Assembly (NCBI GenBank): GCA_002914845.1 | Contig: JXTC01000097.1 | Location: forward strand, 215,748 to 279,747 | DNA length: 64,000 nt | Direction of reading: 5' to 3' | DNA from: Trema orientale | Taxonomy: Eukaryota; Streptophyta; Magnoliopsida; Rosales; Cannabaceae | Part shown: positions 47,827 through 59,649 of the stretch, piece after piece | How positions within the stretch are numbered: position 1 is the stretch's first letter | Layout of the letters: the number at the start of each line of letters is the position of its first letter | Program-made: the position numbers and the translations under genes | The notes under the pieces: generated by a model | What the model was told of the DNA's origin: nothing | Databases searched by the model: none | What the model saw: only the letters and a program-made list of their open reading frames with translations

Positions 47827-48030
47827 TTTTTTTTTTTTTTTTTTTTTTTTGGCGTAGAGGTTAGGTCGCTGGAGAAGATAAGTTTGGTGTAATTAGATGA
47901 TATGAGAATCTAAAAGTACCAAATTTGAGATCTTTTTAGGGATTTAGGCACGTATTGTGTAGTATTCTTAGTTTTTTTTTTTTTTTTTTAAATCGTGTGT
48001 ATGTATGTATGTGGTTCCTGTATTGATCAG

Positions 48031-51000
48031 GATGATGCGAGTGTTTCATCCTCACAGCCTGATTCGAACGGTTTCCTCAGTCCACTTTCGCTCCTCAACT
48101 CCGAAAAGGCGGTTCAGGAACTTGTTCAGCAGCCTCCTGTTCAGGGAACTGACGATCACCTTAGAGAGTTCTCTGAGGCTTTGAGAAGTAAGATCATGGT
48201 TTTTTTTTTTTTTGTTTTTTTTAAATTATTATTATTATTATTATTATCTCACATCAATTAAGTATAAGATGCTTATGTTCGGATTCAAAATCCCAAACCC
48301 AAAACCCCCCCAATGTAGCTGTTGCGAAGGCCTTGAGACGAGCTGCTGAAGGAAAGGCTGCTGCTCAAGCCGAGGCGGCTGAATGGAAGCGCAAATATGA
48401 GCTGGAGAGGGAACGGAATTTGCATTTGGAGTATAAAGGTTGTTTGTTGAAACTCTATGCATCAATCTATAATCGACATTGATCAGTCGACACACTCTGT
48501 TTTGTGTTTTTGTTTTAGTGAATTGGGAGTCATCCATACACACTTTTTTTGAACTTGTGTGAGTTTTGCTCGACTCCTTTAGATTGAATGACTTTTAGTC
48601 TTCCCCAACCCACATTGTGACTGGCCCTGCACTCTTTTCTCTTTCATTCGAATGTCATAATTATCTTAGGATATTAACAACCATACACCTTTACTATGCC
48701 TCTTCTGGCTCATTTTCTTCTCTTTTTCTTTGCACAAATATGTTTGCTAAGCCTGACAGCTATCTTGGAATTTTGGTCTGGTATGGAACTTAGTTCCTCC
48801 ATATTAGAATCTGAATAATTTCTAATAGCTTTGCAAAGAAAATTCTGTGAAGGTTCGATGTAAATCATATCTCTACATTCTGAATTTTAGGGAAGAAAAC
48901 TGACCTTTGTTTTTTATTTATTTATCTTTTTTTAGTGTTATGCTTTATAGTTAAATTTATGTTGTTCTTGATCATGGAATATTCTGGATTATGCTACAGA
49001 CTTGTCACTTAGAGAGCACCATAGCGATGATAACTGGATAGAGAACTTGGCTAGCCAATCTAATGAAGGACCTGAATGTTGTTGTGGGAATAATGGAATA
49101 TGCTCTCACGAGGTTCTTCGGGACGGGGGAGCTAAGTCTGATTTCAAGGTGGTTCAAGATAAATATACGAGAAAGGTAAATTTTTTGTGTCTTTTTTAGG
49201 TGCATGTACTGATCATATCGAAAAGAATTTCCCAGTTGTTTCAAACTTTTGTCTGGGATGCAATTATAAGGGAATCATAAACAAAGTCTCTTGTTCTTTC
49301 TTTAGCCTAAGTAGCTTTTATCCAATAGAATATCTTAGTTCATTGTAAATATAAGCATCATGTTTGAATCTACTTTTGCCATCTTTCTATGGTCATGCTG
49401 ATAGTCCATTATTACTACCACATTTTGCATTTCTTTTTTATGTTTGAACAGATTCTCATTGTTCACAAAGAACTTCGGGTACATTTCAGTGTAATCAGTT
49501 GAAAATTAATTCAACAAGATCTTAAACCTGTTGCAACATTTACGGCCCTATTCTTCCCAAAGTATGTCACTAAAACCGTATTTGCCTGAAACAGGCATCT
49601 TTTAAACTTTCATGGTGTTGCAAAGGTGAACAGAGTGACCAACACAAGCATGACATTGTCTCTTTTGAAAAAGGAAATATAACAACTGCAGAGCGCAGCA
49701 GTAGACAGGTATTTTCCCTGCCTTCTATGCGCCGAGTGTAGTTATGAATTAGATAGTGTGTAAGTTCCCAGCATTTATGTTTTTTGACGTTTCTGTTTCA
49801 CATGAATCTGTGACAAAAGATTTGAAAATTCTATAATCTTACCCTAAAAATTCAGTTTGCAGGTGGCTCCTGTCTATTGTCTAATTAAATACTTATTTTC
49901 ATTTCAGATTTCTTTGAAGTGGGAATCTGACCCACAGACTGTGCTTATATTGACAAAACCAAATTCGACTTCTGTGCAAATTCTTTGTGCAGAAATGGTC
50001 AGGTGTGGATACTGAGATATCCTTAGTTTCTGCAGTTAGGAAAGCAAACATTTCTCTCTAACTGCTTTTAGTATTATGCTAGAGTTGAGCTCTGTGAAAC
50101 AAAAGACATCACGTTATCTAGAGCTTTTAGATTTAGCGCAACCTTTTAATTTAAATGGTCACTACTTTGGTAAAATATGTTGAATCCCTCATTCATCATC
50201 TTTCCGTTTTAAGCAGGTGGTTGAAAGAGCATAAAAGGATGGATATTTATGTGGAACCACGCGTGAAAACTGAACTTCTGTTAGAGTCATCTGACTTCAA
50301 CTTTGTTTATACCTGGAAAGATGGTGAGGAATGAAACACTGTCTATTATTTTTAAATTTTAACTCCTAACATTAGGGGTTTCACTTTTATTTTAATCACA
50401 TTTCACTTGTATTTACATTCTGCTCTTGATTTTGGTAATTAAAGTTTAATATTTGGCTACTTTCTTGGCAGACAATGAAATTATGCTTCTGCACAGAAAA
50501 GTTGATCTTGTTGTAACTCTAGGCGGGGATGGGACCGTCCTTTGGGTATGTGATAATTTGATTACATCTTGAATATCTCACCTAGCAGAAGTTGAAGTGT
50601 TAGTATTGTTGACGAAGATATTGTAATGACTTTGCAGCGATTCTTCCTATCCTTTCTGTCCTGTTTATCTGTTGCTGACTGCTTCTCTAAGCATTGCAGC
50701 AATTCTTTCCACCTCTTTTATGTCTCTTATTGTTGCTGACTGCTTCTCTAGTGAAAGCATTGCAGCTATTCTTTCAATTCCTTTTCTGTCTCTTTTATCT
50801 CTTGCTGACTGCTTCTCTAGTGAAAGCATTTGGAAAGTCTGATATTAATAAAAGTAGATTAAGAATACTTGAGAACTCAAAATCCAGCAAAGCTGGTATC
50901 AAGTGGTGTACTATAATCTTCCCAGATAATATGTTTCCCCTGGGCCTTACAAAAGCAGAAAAAGCTAGGCACTATGAGTGATTGTTTATTGAACCCAAAG

Positions 51001-52295
51001 CTTTATCCTTATTTGTTCAAAATGTAACACTTGGCTGCTTTATTTCCCCGAAACTTCTGTATAATTGAATGCAGTAGTGTATGGTTTATTATGCTGTGTT
51101 TTCAATGACTTTTAAGTTTTCTGGGTAATCGTCTGTATGCTATGATTGCTGAGACTTTATTCTTCAGAATGAAGTCTAGAACCATTGAATTGAAATCAGG
51201 CTCAGTTAATCTTGTTTCTTTTACCAAATTGATGTTGTTGGTTAGCATCTACTTTGGGTAGTAATGACCTTTTACAATTTAAATGCAGGCTGCATCCATG
51301 TTCAAAGGACCAGTTCCTCCCGTTGTCCCATTTTCTTTAGGATCTCTGGGCTTCATGACCCCTTTCTGTATCCTATGACTGTGTTTTACATTTTTTTCTC
51401 GGTGCAAAGTAATCAGTTTTTTGAACATGTTCGTATAATTTAGTTTCTCAGTTAATGGAACCCTTCTGTCTCGAGCCTTCATATGCTTGTTACTTTTTTT
51501 GTCTGCTTAAACAGTTATCTTTAACATTTTTCAGACAGTGAACAGTACAAAGAATGCCTTGATTCAGTTTTAAAGGGTCCCATTAGTATAACACTGCGGC
51601 ATCGTTTGATGTGCCATGTTATCAGAGATGCTGCCAAAACTGAGTATGAAACCGAAGAACCCATACTTGTTCTGAACGAGGTTACAATTGACCGCGGTAT
51701 ATCTTCATACCTCACTTATCTGGAGTGCTATTGTGACAACTCCTTTGTCACAGCTGTCCAAGGTGATGGATTGATTCTATCAACAACGTCTGGGAGTACT
51801 GCATATTCATTGGCTGCTGGAGGTTCAATGGTTCATCCCCAGGTATGTTCCAGAGAGTAGATCATATCATTTGGAAAAAATTTCATCACTGATCCGTATT
51901 AGTATTATGAGCACATACTATGATATTGTCAATAGTAGCAGTTTCTCACGTCTATTACATCTTCTGGTCGTTCTCCATCTTTACAGGTTCCTGGAATCCT
52001 GTTTACGCCAATTTGTCCACATTCCTTGTCATTTCGACCTCTGATATTGCCAGAGCATGTATCAATACGTGTACAAGTGCCTTTCAACAGCAGAAGCCAT
52101 GCATGGGCATCATTCGATGGCAAAGACAGGAAACAGTTGCAACCAGGGGATGCACTTGTGTGTAGTATGGCTCCTTGGCCTGTGCCCACAGCATGTCTAG
52201 TTGACTCCACTAATGACTTCTTGCGCAGCATACATGAGGGCCTCCACTGGAATCTGAGGAAGACCCAGTCCTTTGATGGCCCTCGGGATTCGTAA
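48031..52295 (+). CDS. NADK1: NAD kinase, NADK1 type (first exon not visible)
   Basis: Ten exons (48031-48187, 48319-48438, 49000-49175, 49595-49708, 49908-50002, 50217-50323, 50472-50545, 51289-51367, 51535-51842, 51987-52295) encode 512 residues in one frame. NAD kinase phosphorylates NAD to NADP with ATP. The sequence follows Arabidopsis NADK1 throughout: [24 protein letters not shown], coiled [14 protein letters not shown], then the catalytic domain with [42 protein letters not shown] and the end [11 protein letters not shown]. The first visible exon opens after an acceptor (GATCAG|GATGATGCG) at the residue where NADK1 proteins already have a short Ser-rich start. The ATG exon is therefore upstream, most simply in the N run at 47710-47826. 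No chloroplast peptide is seen, so it is a cytosolic type. Intron 7 has a three-unit repeat. Confidence 0.93.
50632..50829 (+). repeat. Three-unit tandem repeat in an NADK1 intron
   Basis: Units of about 63-69 bp begin at 50632, 50695 and 50761. Each has TGCAGC, a pyrimidine tract and GTTGCTGACTGCTTCTCTA-like sequence. Each unit offers a pyrimidine-rich AG that resembles a splice acceptor; the true acceptor is at 51287-51288. Confidence 0.85.
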
Positions 52296-54173
52296 CTATC
52301 CCATAACTCTTTCCTATTGTTATTCTTTAGCTCTCCAAAATGAAAACAACTCTTCTTGGAATCTGACTCATCAGTTTCGTCTCCGAAAAAAAAAAGAAAA
52401 TGGGGGGAAGGGTCTAAGTTATCGAGCGTTACGTCTCCTAAACTCTTATTGTTTTCGCATTTAATTTGCGGAGTTAGGATATGTTTGTATTGACTTATAC
52501 AGATGCTCTAGAATTAAGTCAAGTGATAGTTGAACGTATTGCAAAAGATTCAATGCAGTTTGTATGAGAAATTTGTAAGCAAAACATAGATGATTACATA
52601 TACTATTACATGTATAAGTGATATCAAAAATCGTCTAATGTGTAACTTGCATGTGGGGTTAAACTTTTTTTCTTAATCTCATTCAAAATGTTTTGAGTGT
52701 ATACATAGCCTTTTTTATATATATATAAATAAATGATGTGTATGCTTCTTACTTGTACCTTTTACTCTTGAAAATTAGTTTATTTGAATAAACTAAACAC
52801 ATATACAAATGATATAAAAAAATCATCTACTGTGTAACTTGCATGTTGGGGTTAACTTTTTTCTTGATATAATTCAAGATGTTGTTGAGTGTATAAATAG
52901 CTCTTTTTTATATAAATAAACAATGTTTATACTTCTTACTTCATCTTTTACTCCTGAAAATTAGGACGGAAACCCTTTACTGTCTCTGCAAGCAATGCAA
53001 TATTCTAAGATTTTTTTTGCAATTTCGCAACGTCGTTTTTGCGTTTCTTATGTATCAAAGACTATATATCTTGCATTCCACGGGTCAAAACGTATACTTT
53101 TCATGATTTACGATGCACAATCACAGGAATGCCATTCTCTTCGTTTTTCTCTGCGTGCTTTTAGACGAGAGAAAAAAAAAAGGTCTAAACCATGTGACTT
53201 GCAGGTTTTCCTGAATTGGGATCTGTACTAGCACTATTGTATAACGATCCTTACCTTTTGGTCAAATGAAAAACCGAGTTTAGCGAACTTTAGTATTTAT
53301 ATCGTTTGCTGTATTGAAATGCCATTTGTTTAGTTGGATGCACTTTTTCTCTGATCAATGCCTAACTGATCTCCACCATACAGGGGCAACTAATGATCTT
53401 AGAAGGAGAACTGAATTAAACAATCAAATTAGTTCTAGGCTAAAAGAACAATATTGATAAGAGATATTAATGGTCTAAGAATATGTGCTACCTTGGCAAG
53501 TTGGCAGCACTACTCTTACTAGGACCATCGTAATCACATAGGCTTTATTTTTTTCCTCTTTAATATGCCAATTGATACATATATATTCATTACCTATGTA
53601 TATAGATGCCCATTCTTAGTCAACAGAAAAAGAAGTTGATCATGATGATCAACTACTGGTGGCTTGATTCCTAGACTAGGACTTCTAAATATACGGCTAA
53701 AAGGTGTTTATTTTAAGTGTATATTTTTTTCTTCTTCTCTAAATTGTTCTTTTTGAAGCAGGTGATTGTCTCTGCTTGGAAAATGATGCAATATATATGC
53801 AAGGAGTAGGAATTCTCTCCCCCCAAAAGATCTTACCCTACGTACCTTGCCTGAATGGTAATTCCTATCAAAAATTTAAAAATGCCAAACAAGCATTTAT
53901 TCATGTAATGCATAAGCCCACCATAATCTGGCCACATATTGATCAGTCTGAAAAATGGTTTAAAAAAAAAGAAGACTAGTTAGAAACAAATTATAAAAGA
54001 AGCAACCCATCACATGACTTAGTAAAAAACTTAAACAAGAATCATGGACTAGTTAAAACCCCACCAATTGCTATTTTTTTTTTTCAAGTGTACTAACATC
54101 GGCAGAATTATATTAATGTTGTACATATAGAAGTACGTTGTCTTTCAAACTTTCTTCAATTTCTTTCTCAAAA
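52296..54173. other. Intergenic, NADK1 to DUF604 gene 1
   Basis: Holds the NADK1 3' UTR, a direct repeat pair (about 52590-52790 and 52797-52970) sharing TGTAACTTGCATGT and GAGTGTATA, and the promoter of DUF604 gene 1. About 53770-53870 resembles 59280-59350 upstream of gene 2 (CAATATATATGCAAGGAGT-like, GAATGGTAATTCCTA). Confidence 0.55.
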
Positions 54174-57130
54174 ATGTCTTCTCCACTACCAGGAAATATA
54201 CATTTGGGAGCTTTATGCAAATATCTAGTCATTTCAGGCCTACTCCTCACCTTCTTTTACATAGTTTTGTTTGACACTACTCATCACCATTACCAACCTT
54301 CCGATCTCTTGGAAACCTTTAAACAAAAATGTTCAAATATTCCTTTAACCATTAATACTTCCAGTACTACACCTCCTCCTGATCATTCTCCTCCTCCGAC
54401 CAATATTAGCCACCTCGTATTCGGAGTCATCGGCTCCATGAACACATGGAGGCACAAAAGATTCTACTCCCAAGCTTGGTGGCGACCAAACGTGACTCGG
54501 GGATACGTCTTTCTAGATAGAGCTCCCACCACCGAGTTCCTTCCTTGGTCCTCCTCTTCTCCTCCTTTTCGAGTCAACGAAAACATCACTATGAGGGAAA
54601 TTTATCCGAAACTCGCATCGCCGATTCAGATCAGGATGGTGAGGACGAGTTTGGAGACGTTCAGGGAGGGTGATGAGGATGTGAGATGGTACGTCATAGC
54701 GGACGACGACACCGTTTTGATGGTGGATAACTTGGTTGAGATTCTAAAGAAGTATGACCATACTAAGTACTATTACATTGGAACCAACTCAGAGAGTCTC
54801 AACTCAGACTTTGGCTTGTCGTTTGATATGGCGTTTGGTGGAGCCGCTTACGTGCTGAGTTACCCGGTGGCCAAAATGATTGCGTCCACGTTGGATAGTT
54901 GTATTGAGAGATATCCCGGTATAGGGTTTAGTGATCTCATGATGTATACATGTTTAACTGATCTCGGAGTTGCAATCACTCATAACAAAGGCTTTCATCA
55001 GGTAATAATTCAGTTTCAATTTCTTGCATTAACTTTGATTAATCAAAAGAAAAGAGAAATTTATGCACAGTACATTTATATATATATGCTACAGGCATGA
55101 TCAGTTCTTTCGGGTCAAATTTGCTAATATGTACTTCTTTGGACGAATGTTGAAATCAACTACCAATTATCTTATATTCTTCTCGAATTTTTACACGTAT
55201 TAATATATATGTATATATATTATATCTATAATATTCACGACTTGTTCTTCATGAATTGCGGATTGTTCATAGCAGCACATGTTTATAGATATATGTGAGT
55301 CCAGTATGTGAATAATGACGTACGATACATATGGCGTGTTGGTATAAGAAGTCTTTTTGATTTTCTTTTTAATTTTTTTTAAATAATTAAATAATGTGGA
55401 ATGTTTAATGAGTTAACTGCAAAAATAAAAAATATAAAAAACCTTGGAGTTTGGTTTTTCCGAAATTTAAACTCTATGTTTTGGTTTCTAAAAAAAAAAA
55501 TATCCTCACATTTTAAATTTTAAAAAATTTGTACCATGCGTACATATTTTTACAGTTTATGTTAGTTCAAATGATTTTTTTTAATTATCTCAACTGTTTG
55601 GAAATAAGAATAATATTTTCCTTAGCTTAGATTCACAATTTTTTGGTAAATAAATTTATTAAAATATGAAAAGATTCTACAAATTTTTTAAATTTCAAAA
55701 TATGAAGGCATTTTGCTGAAACAAAAACATGAAGGCCAAACTTCAAGAGTTTTTTTCTTTTAATGATTAATCCGCATTTATAACAAGTTTTTGAATCTTA
55801 AATAAGGGCATTTTAGATATTTTATATTAAAAGTTTGATAAAAAAAGTAAATAAGATATATTTTTTCCTATTTTGAAAAATAAATAGGATATTTTAATAA
55901 ATCGTTAAACATGGTATGCAGGGTTTATTTTTAGGATCATCCCGTTAATCATCAATATATATATATATATATTATGAATACCGATTTTACATGATAAATA
56001 TTGCTTCATATACATATGCATTTATATATGGTTTCAATATTTGTGTCTTAATTTGCCTTAAAAAAATCATCTGCATGTACTATATATATGTTTTGCAGAT
56101 TGATCTACGGGGTGACATATCAGGACTACTATCAGCTCATCCACAGACTCCTTTCATCTCCCTCCACCACATCGACACCATAGACCCGATCTTCCCAAGG
56201 ATGAACCGACCCGAGTCGATCAACCACCTCATGAAGGCCGCAAAAGTGGACCAGTCACGTGCTCTCCAACAGACCACGTGCCACCACCGCGCCACCAACT
56301 GGACCTTGTCCGTGGCGTGGGGCTACTCCGCTCAAATCTACGAAGCCATACTCCCCCGCAGCTTTCTCCGGAAACCCCTCGAGACGTTCAGGTCGTGGTC
56401 AGGAGGAAGGCCGCCCTACTTGCTCAACCCACGTTGGCGCACCAACAATCCCTGCGAAGCCCCTCACGTCTTCTTCTTCCACTCCGTATCAAAGGAGCCA
56501 CCCACTCACCAAGAAGGAGATCATGGAGTCATTACCACTTATGTCAGAGCGTCTTCTCGTGGTTTGCCGTCTTGTTCTCCCAGCGGCAACCATTCCGCTG
56601 ATCGTATCGACACAATTCGGGTCTTTTCGCCAGCCAAACTACCCTTGGAGGTCGGTTTTTTTCTTTTTCTCTCTCTCTTTTTTTTTTTAAAGGTTAGCTT
56701 AACTTAGACTGAGATCTGTTGTCCCAATTTTCTCTCTCTTCTTTATATTTCGAGTAATCTCCTATACTTTTTATGATGCGTGATTTTAATAAGTGATACA
56801 TGGATAAGACAAACAAAATTGGGAACACATTATTACAATCCAGTTTTACGACGCTTTTTTTTAAAGTGAAATAAATAGTAAAGTGGTGATATGGAATATT
56901 TTGTTTTCTTAACGTATCAAATAAATGAGTAATACAAATACATGATCCCGTGTTAACATAGTGGTAATATTTGTTTTCCTAATTGAATTGTTCTGTTGTT
57001 GGGTTTTTTTTTTTTTTTTTTTTGTGTATAGGCTGGAAGAAGAGAATGTTGTGATGTCGTATATGCGGCCGGAATGAACAGCACGGAGGTTAGATACCGG
57101 GCATGCATGAATGAAGAAGTCACTGCCTGA
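54174..57130 (+). CDS. DUF604 / Fringe-like glycosyltransferase 1 (GT31-related)
   Basis: Three exons (54174-55001, 56099-56650, 57032-57130) give 492 residues. The ATG at 54174 (MSSPLPGNIHLGALCK) is chosen because the longer frame begins with TTG. A single signal anchor lies at about 15-33 (CKYLVISGLLLTFFYIVLF), as in Golgi type II enzymes. The catalytic part has HLVFGVIGSMNTW, RFYSQAWW, RGYVFLDRAP and the metal-binding DDD at 177-179 in RWYVIADDDTVLMVDNL. It continues with MAFGGAAYVLSYP and DLRGDISGLLSAHPQTP, and ends in a Cys-containing CCDVVYAAGMNSTEVRYRAC. These are marks of the plant DUF604 (Fringe-related) family. Donor and acceptor substrates are unknown. Intron 1 (1.1 kb) is longer than in the paralogue. 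Confidence 0.9.
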
Positions 57131-58539
57131 TATGAATGAATACAATCCTGTACGGGAAGTGTTCTAATTAATTTCTATGTCTAACAGCAACAAATATGTG
57201 AAAAGATGGTATAGAGCTAGGCGTATAAATCGATCACAAACGTTGGGAGTAAGTTATTGCAATGATCAGATCTACTTCTAGAATGAGTACTAAAAGTGTT
57301 CCATAATCGTTTATTCTACGAAAGCGGGATAAGTATTGGGAGATGAGCATGTACGTGACTTTTGAGATCTTAAATGATTTTTGTCAACTTTCCAAGACGT
57401 ACGGAGCAAAACAAATAAGTGGATTTTGTAATTTTTATTTGTGAGTTCTGCATTAGTAAAGTAGTGGTTTGGGATATAGTAGTTTAGAGTTTGACTTGAA
57501 AATGCTACGTCATCTCATTTCTTTCTAGATTTAAATATTAATAATAGGCTTTTATCTAAAATATATTTAAGTTGAATGATGGAGTTTCATAGGTGGAAAT
57601 TTAACCGGTCAAAGTGAAAAAAGATACGCGTTAAAGGCACATTTAGGCATGTTGGGAAAGAGAGGAAAAGATTGAAGAGAGGAAAGAAAAAATGGAAGGG
57701 GAAAAAAAAGTTGTGGAACTCATCCTAAATATTTTTATCCAAAATGGAGAGAAAAGGAAGGAAAAAGTTGTCTTAATTAATGAGGAGGTTGAATTACTAA
57801 ATTAGTTATTTGCGCACCAAACTTTGAAATAGTAATATATATAGAGATAAAATAGTCATCTTACAATAAACATAATTGTCTTTTCGTTCTATATTCATTT
57901 TTCTTTTCATCTTATACATTTTTTCACTTTCCGATTTCTTTTGATTCCCTTTCATTTTCTTTCCTCTCTAATACCAAACAAACTATTAATTTTTGGCGGA
58001 TATTCAGACTATATGCGAAATGAATGAATATTCAAGCGAGATCATGAAGAAAAAAATCATCTCCCCGGAAGACTCCAGAAAGAACAGAGTTTGAATATTG
58101 GCGATAGATGATAAAGATTCATAAACAGATGGGTATGAATAAGAGTTGCGACGTAGTGAAATTAAGGAATAGTACTTAACAGTGACAGTCAAGTTAAGGA
58201 ATACCCACAAAAGCTAGCACATCTTGATTACGAGTCATAGAATTTATTTTTGTTTTTATAGTTTTAGCCAGAGAAAGAGAGGAGGGGTGGATTATGACTT
58301 GATGAGATCACTAATTAAAAACTATAAAAGGAAATAGGACGTCTTCTTTTTGGAGAATTTATACCTAAGGTCTACTAAATCTTTGTGATAAAAAATAAGA
58401 CTCACTCATTAATTTTTTCAAAACTAACTCCAATTGTCATGTCACACGTGCAAAATTATTTGGATACCATATTTCTTCAATAAACTTCAAACTACTTTAG
58501 CCACCACCACCGGCCCCGATCCCGACCCCGGCGGCGGCG
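57131..58539. other. Intergenic between DUF604 genes, part 1
   Basis: No gene seen. A probable foldback element at about 57640-57988 has purine-rich GGGAAAGAGAGGAAAAG on the left and the pyrimidine-rich counterpart CTTTCCTCTCTAATACC on the right; its edges and target duplication are not fixed. Confidence 0.4.
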
Positions 58540-58850
58540 CTTCCGCTTGACTAGGGTCAAAAAATTTTGACCGTGGTCGAACTTGTTCGGCCACCTCTCC
58601 TGTTTGTTCCGATCGTTTTTCAACCAGTGGCTGGAAGACTTTGACCCCGGTCGAATATTTTTGATTGGGGTCGAACCACCATTCAACCGTAGTCGAACAA
58701 TTCGACTAGGATCAAAGCGTTTGACTAGCGTTTGACTGTAGTCGAAAAATTTCGACCCCAGTCAAACATAGTTGGCCATCTTCCCGCCTCCGCTTCTATC
58801 ACTTTTGAATTTTTCAACTTTGTCGAAAATTTTCTACTAAGGTCAAGTCA
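58540..58850. repeat. Array of imperfect TTYGAC-N4-GTCRAA palindromes
   Basis: About nine to ten units of two facing TTGAC/TCGAC half-sites lie in 310 bp. Examples are TTGACTAGGGTCAA (58547-58560), TTGACCGTGGTCGAA (58567-58581), TTGACCCCGGTCGAA (58641-58655), TTGATTGGGGTCGAA (58661-58675) and TTCGACTAGGATCAAA (58701-58716). The block is GC-richer than its surroundings. TTGAC is the WRKY W-box core, but the array may simply be a diverged minisatellite. Confidence 0.7.
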
Positions 58851-59649
58851 GGGGTAATTTTAGAACTTTCATTAAATGACATAGTAATAAAAGTTTTATT
58901 TTTGTAAATAGTTTATAAATTGTCCATTTTTTCATCACATATATTAAAAAAGGGTCAAAATTGATAATCTCCCCCTTTTTTTTTTAATAAAGTTACTGTA
59001 TATTTATTTATTTTTTAAACATATTGGCAAATGAATTGCTCATACATATTTAAATGCAATAGAATTAAATAAAAATTAAAGTATCTAGGCATAAGGCCTA
59101 AAACGGAAACTAATTGCTAGAATAATTACGACGCCTGGCTCAAGGGGCCGTAGCTAGGCAAGTAATTGTCTCACTCTTGAGCAGGCTCTCAGAGGGTGAT
59201 GCTGTTTGAACACATTTTCACCCCTAGCTATAACCGTTACAGTTACACCTTGCAAGCTATATATATCACTAAGACATGCAATATGCAAGGAGTTCTCTCC
59301 CCCAATATATCCTACCTACGTACCTCGCGTGAATGGTAATTCCTACTTACCTGAAAGTTGTTTATTCATGTCATTATAAGGCCTCACGCGAAATGCATAA
59401 GCCTCTGCTTCTGCAAATTCGTGAGTTCAAAAAGAAAATGTTTATATCAAAAAAATAAGGAAAAAAATTTGGGGGGGGAAGCAACACATCACATGTATTA
59501 GCAAGCATCATGTTCTTACAACCCCACTTATTTTTTTTTTTTCCAAGTACAAACTTGTTATGAAATTACTATTAATGTTGTATATTGGGTACTTTCTCTT
59601 CTAAACTTTTTTCAATCTATTTTCTCCCTTTTCTTCTACTTTTCCCACA
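58851..59649. other. Spacer and promoter of DUF604 gene 2
   Basis: AT-rich, no gene. The part from about 59280 shares blocks with the region upstream of gene 1, so the tandem duplication included several hundred bases of 5' flank. Confidence 0.55.

Noticed and set aside
58492-58686. Minus-strand 64-codon frame
   Set aside because: Arises from the TTGAC/TCGAC palindrome array; basic low-complexity product.
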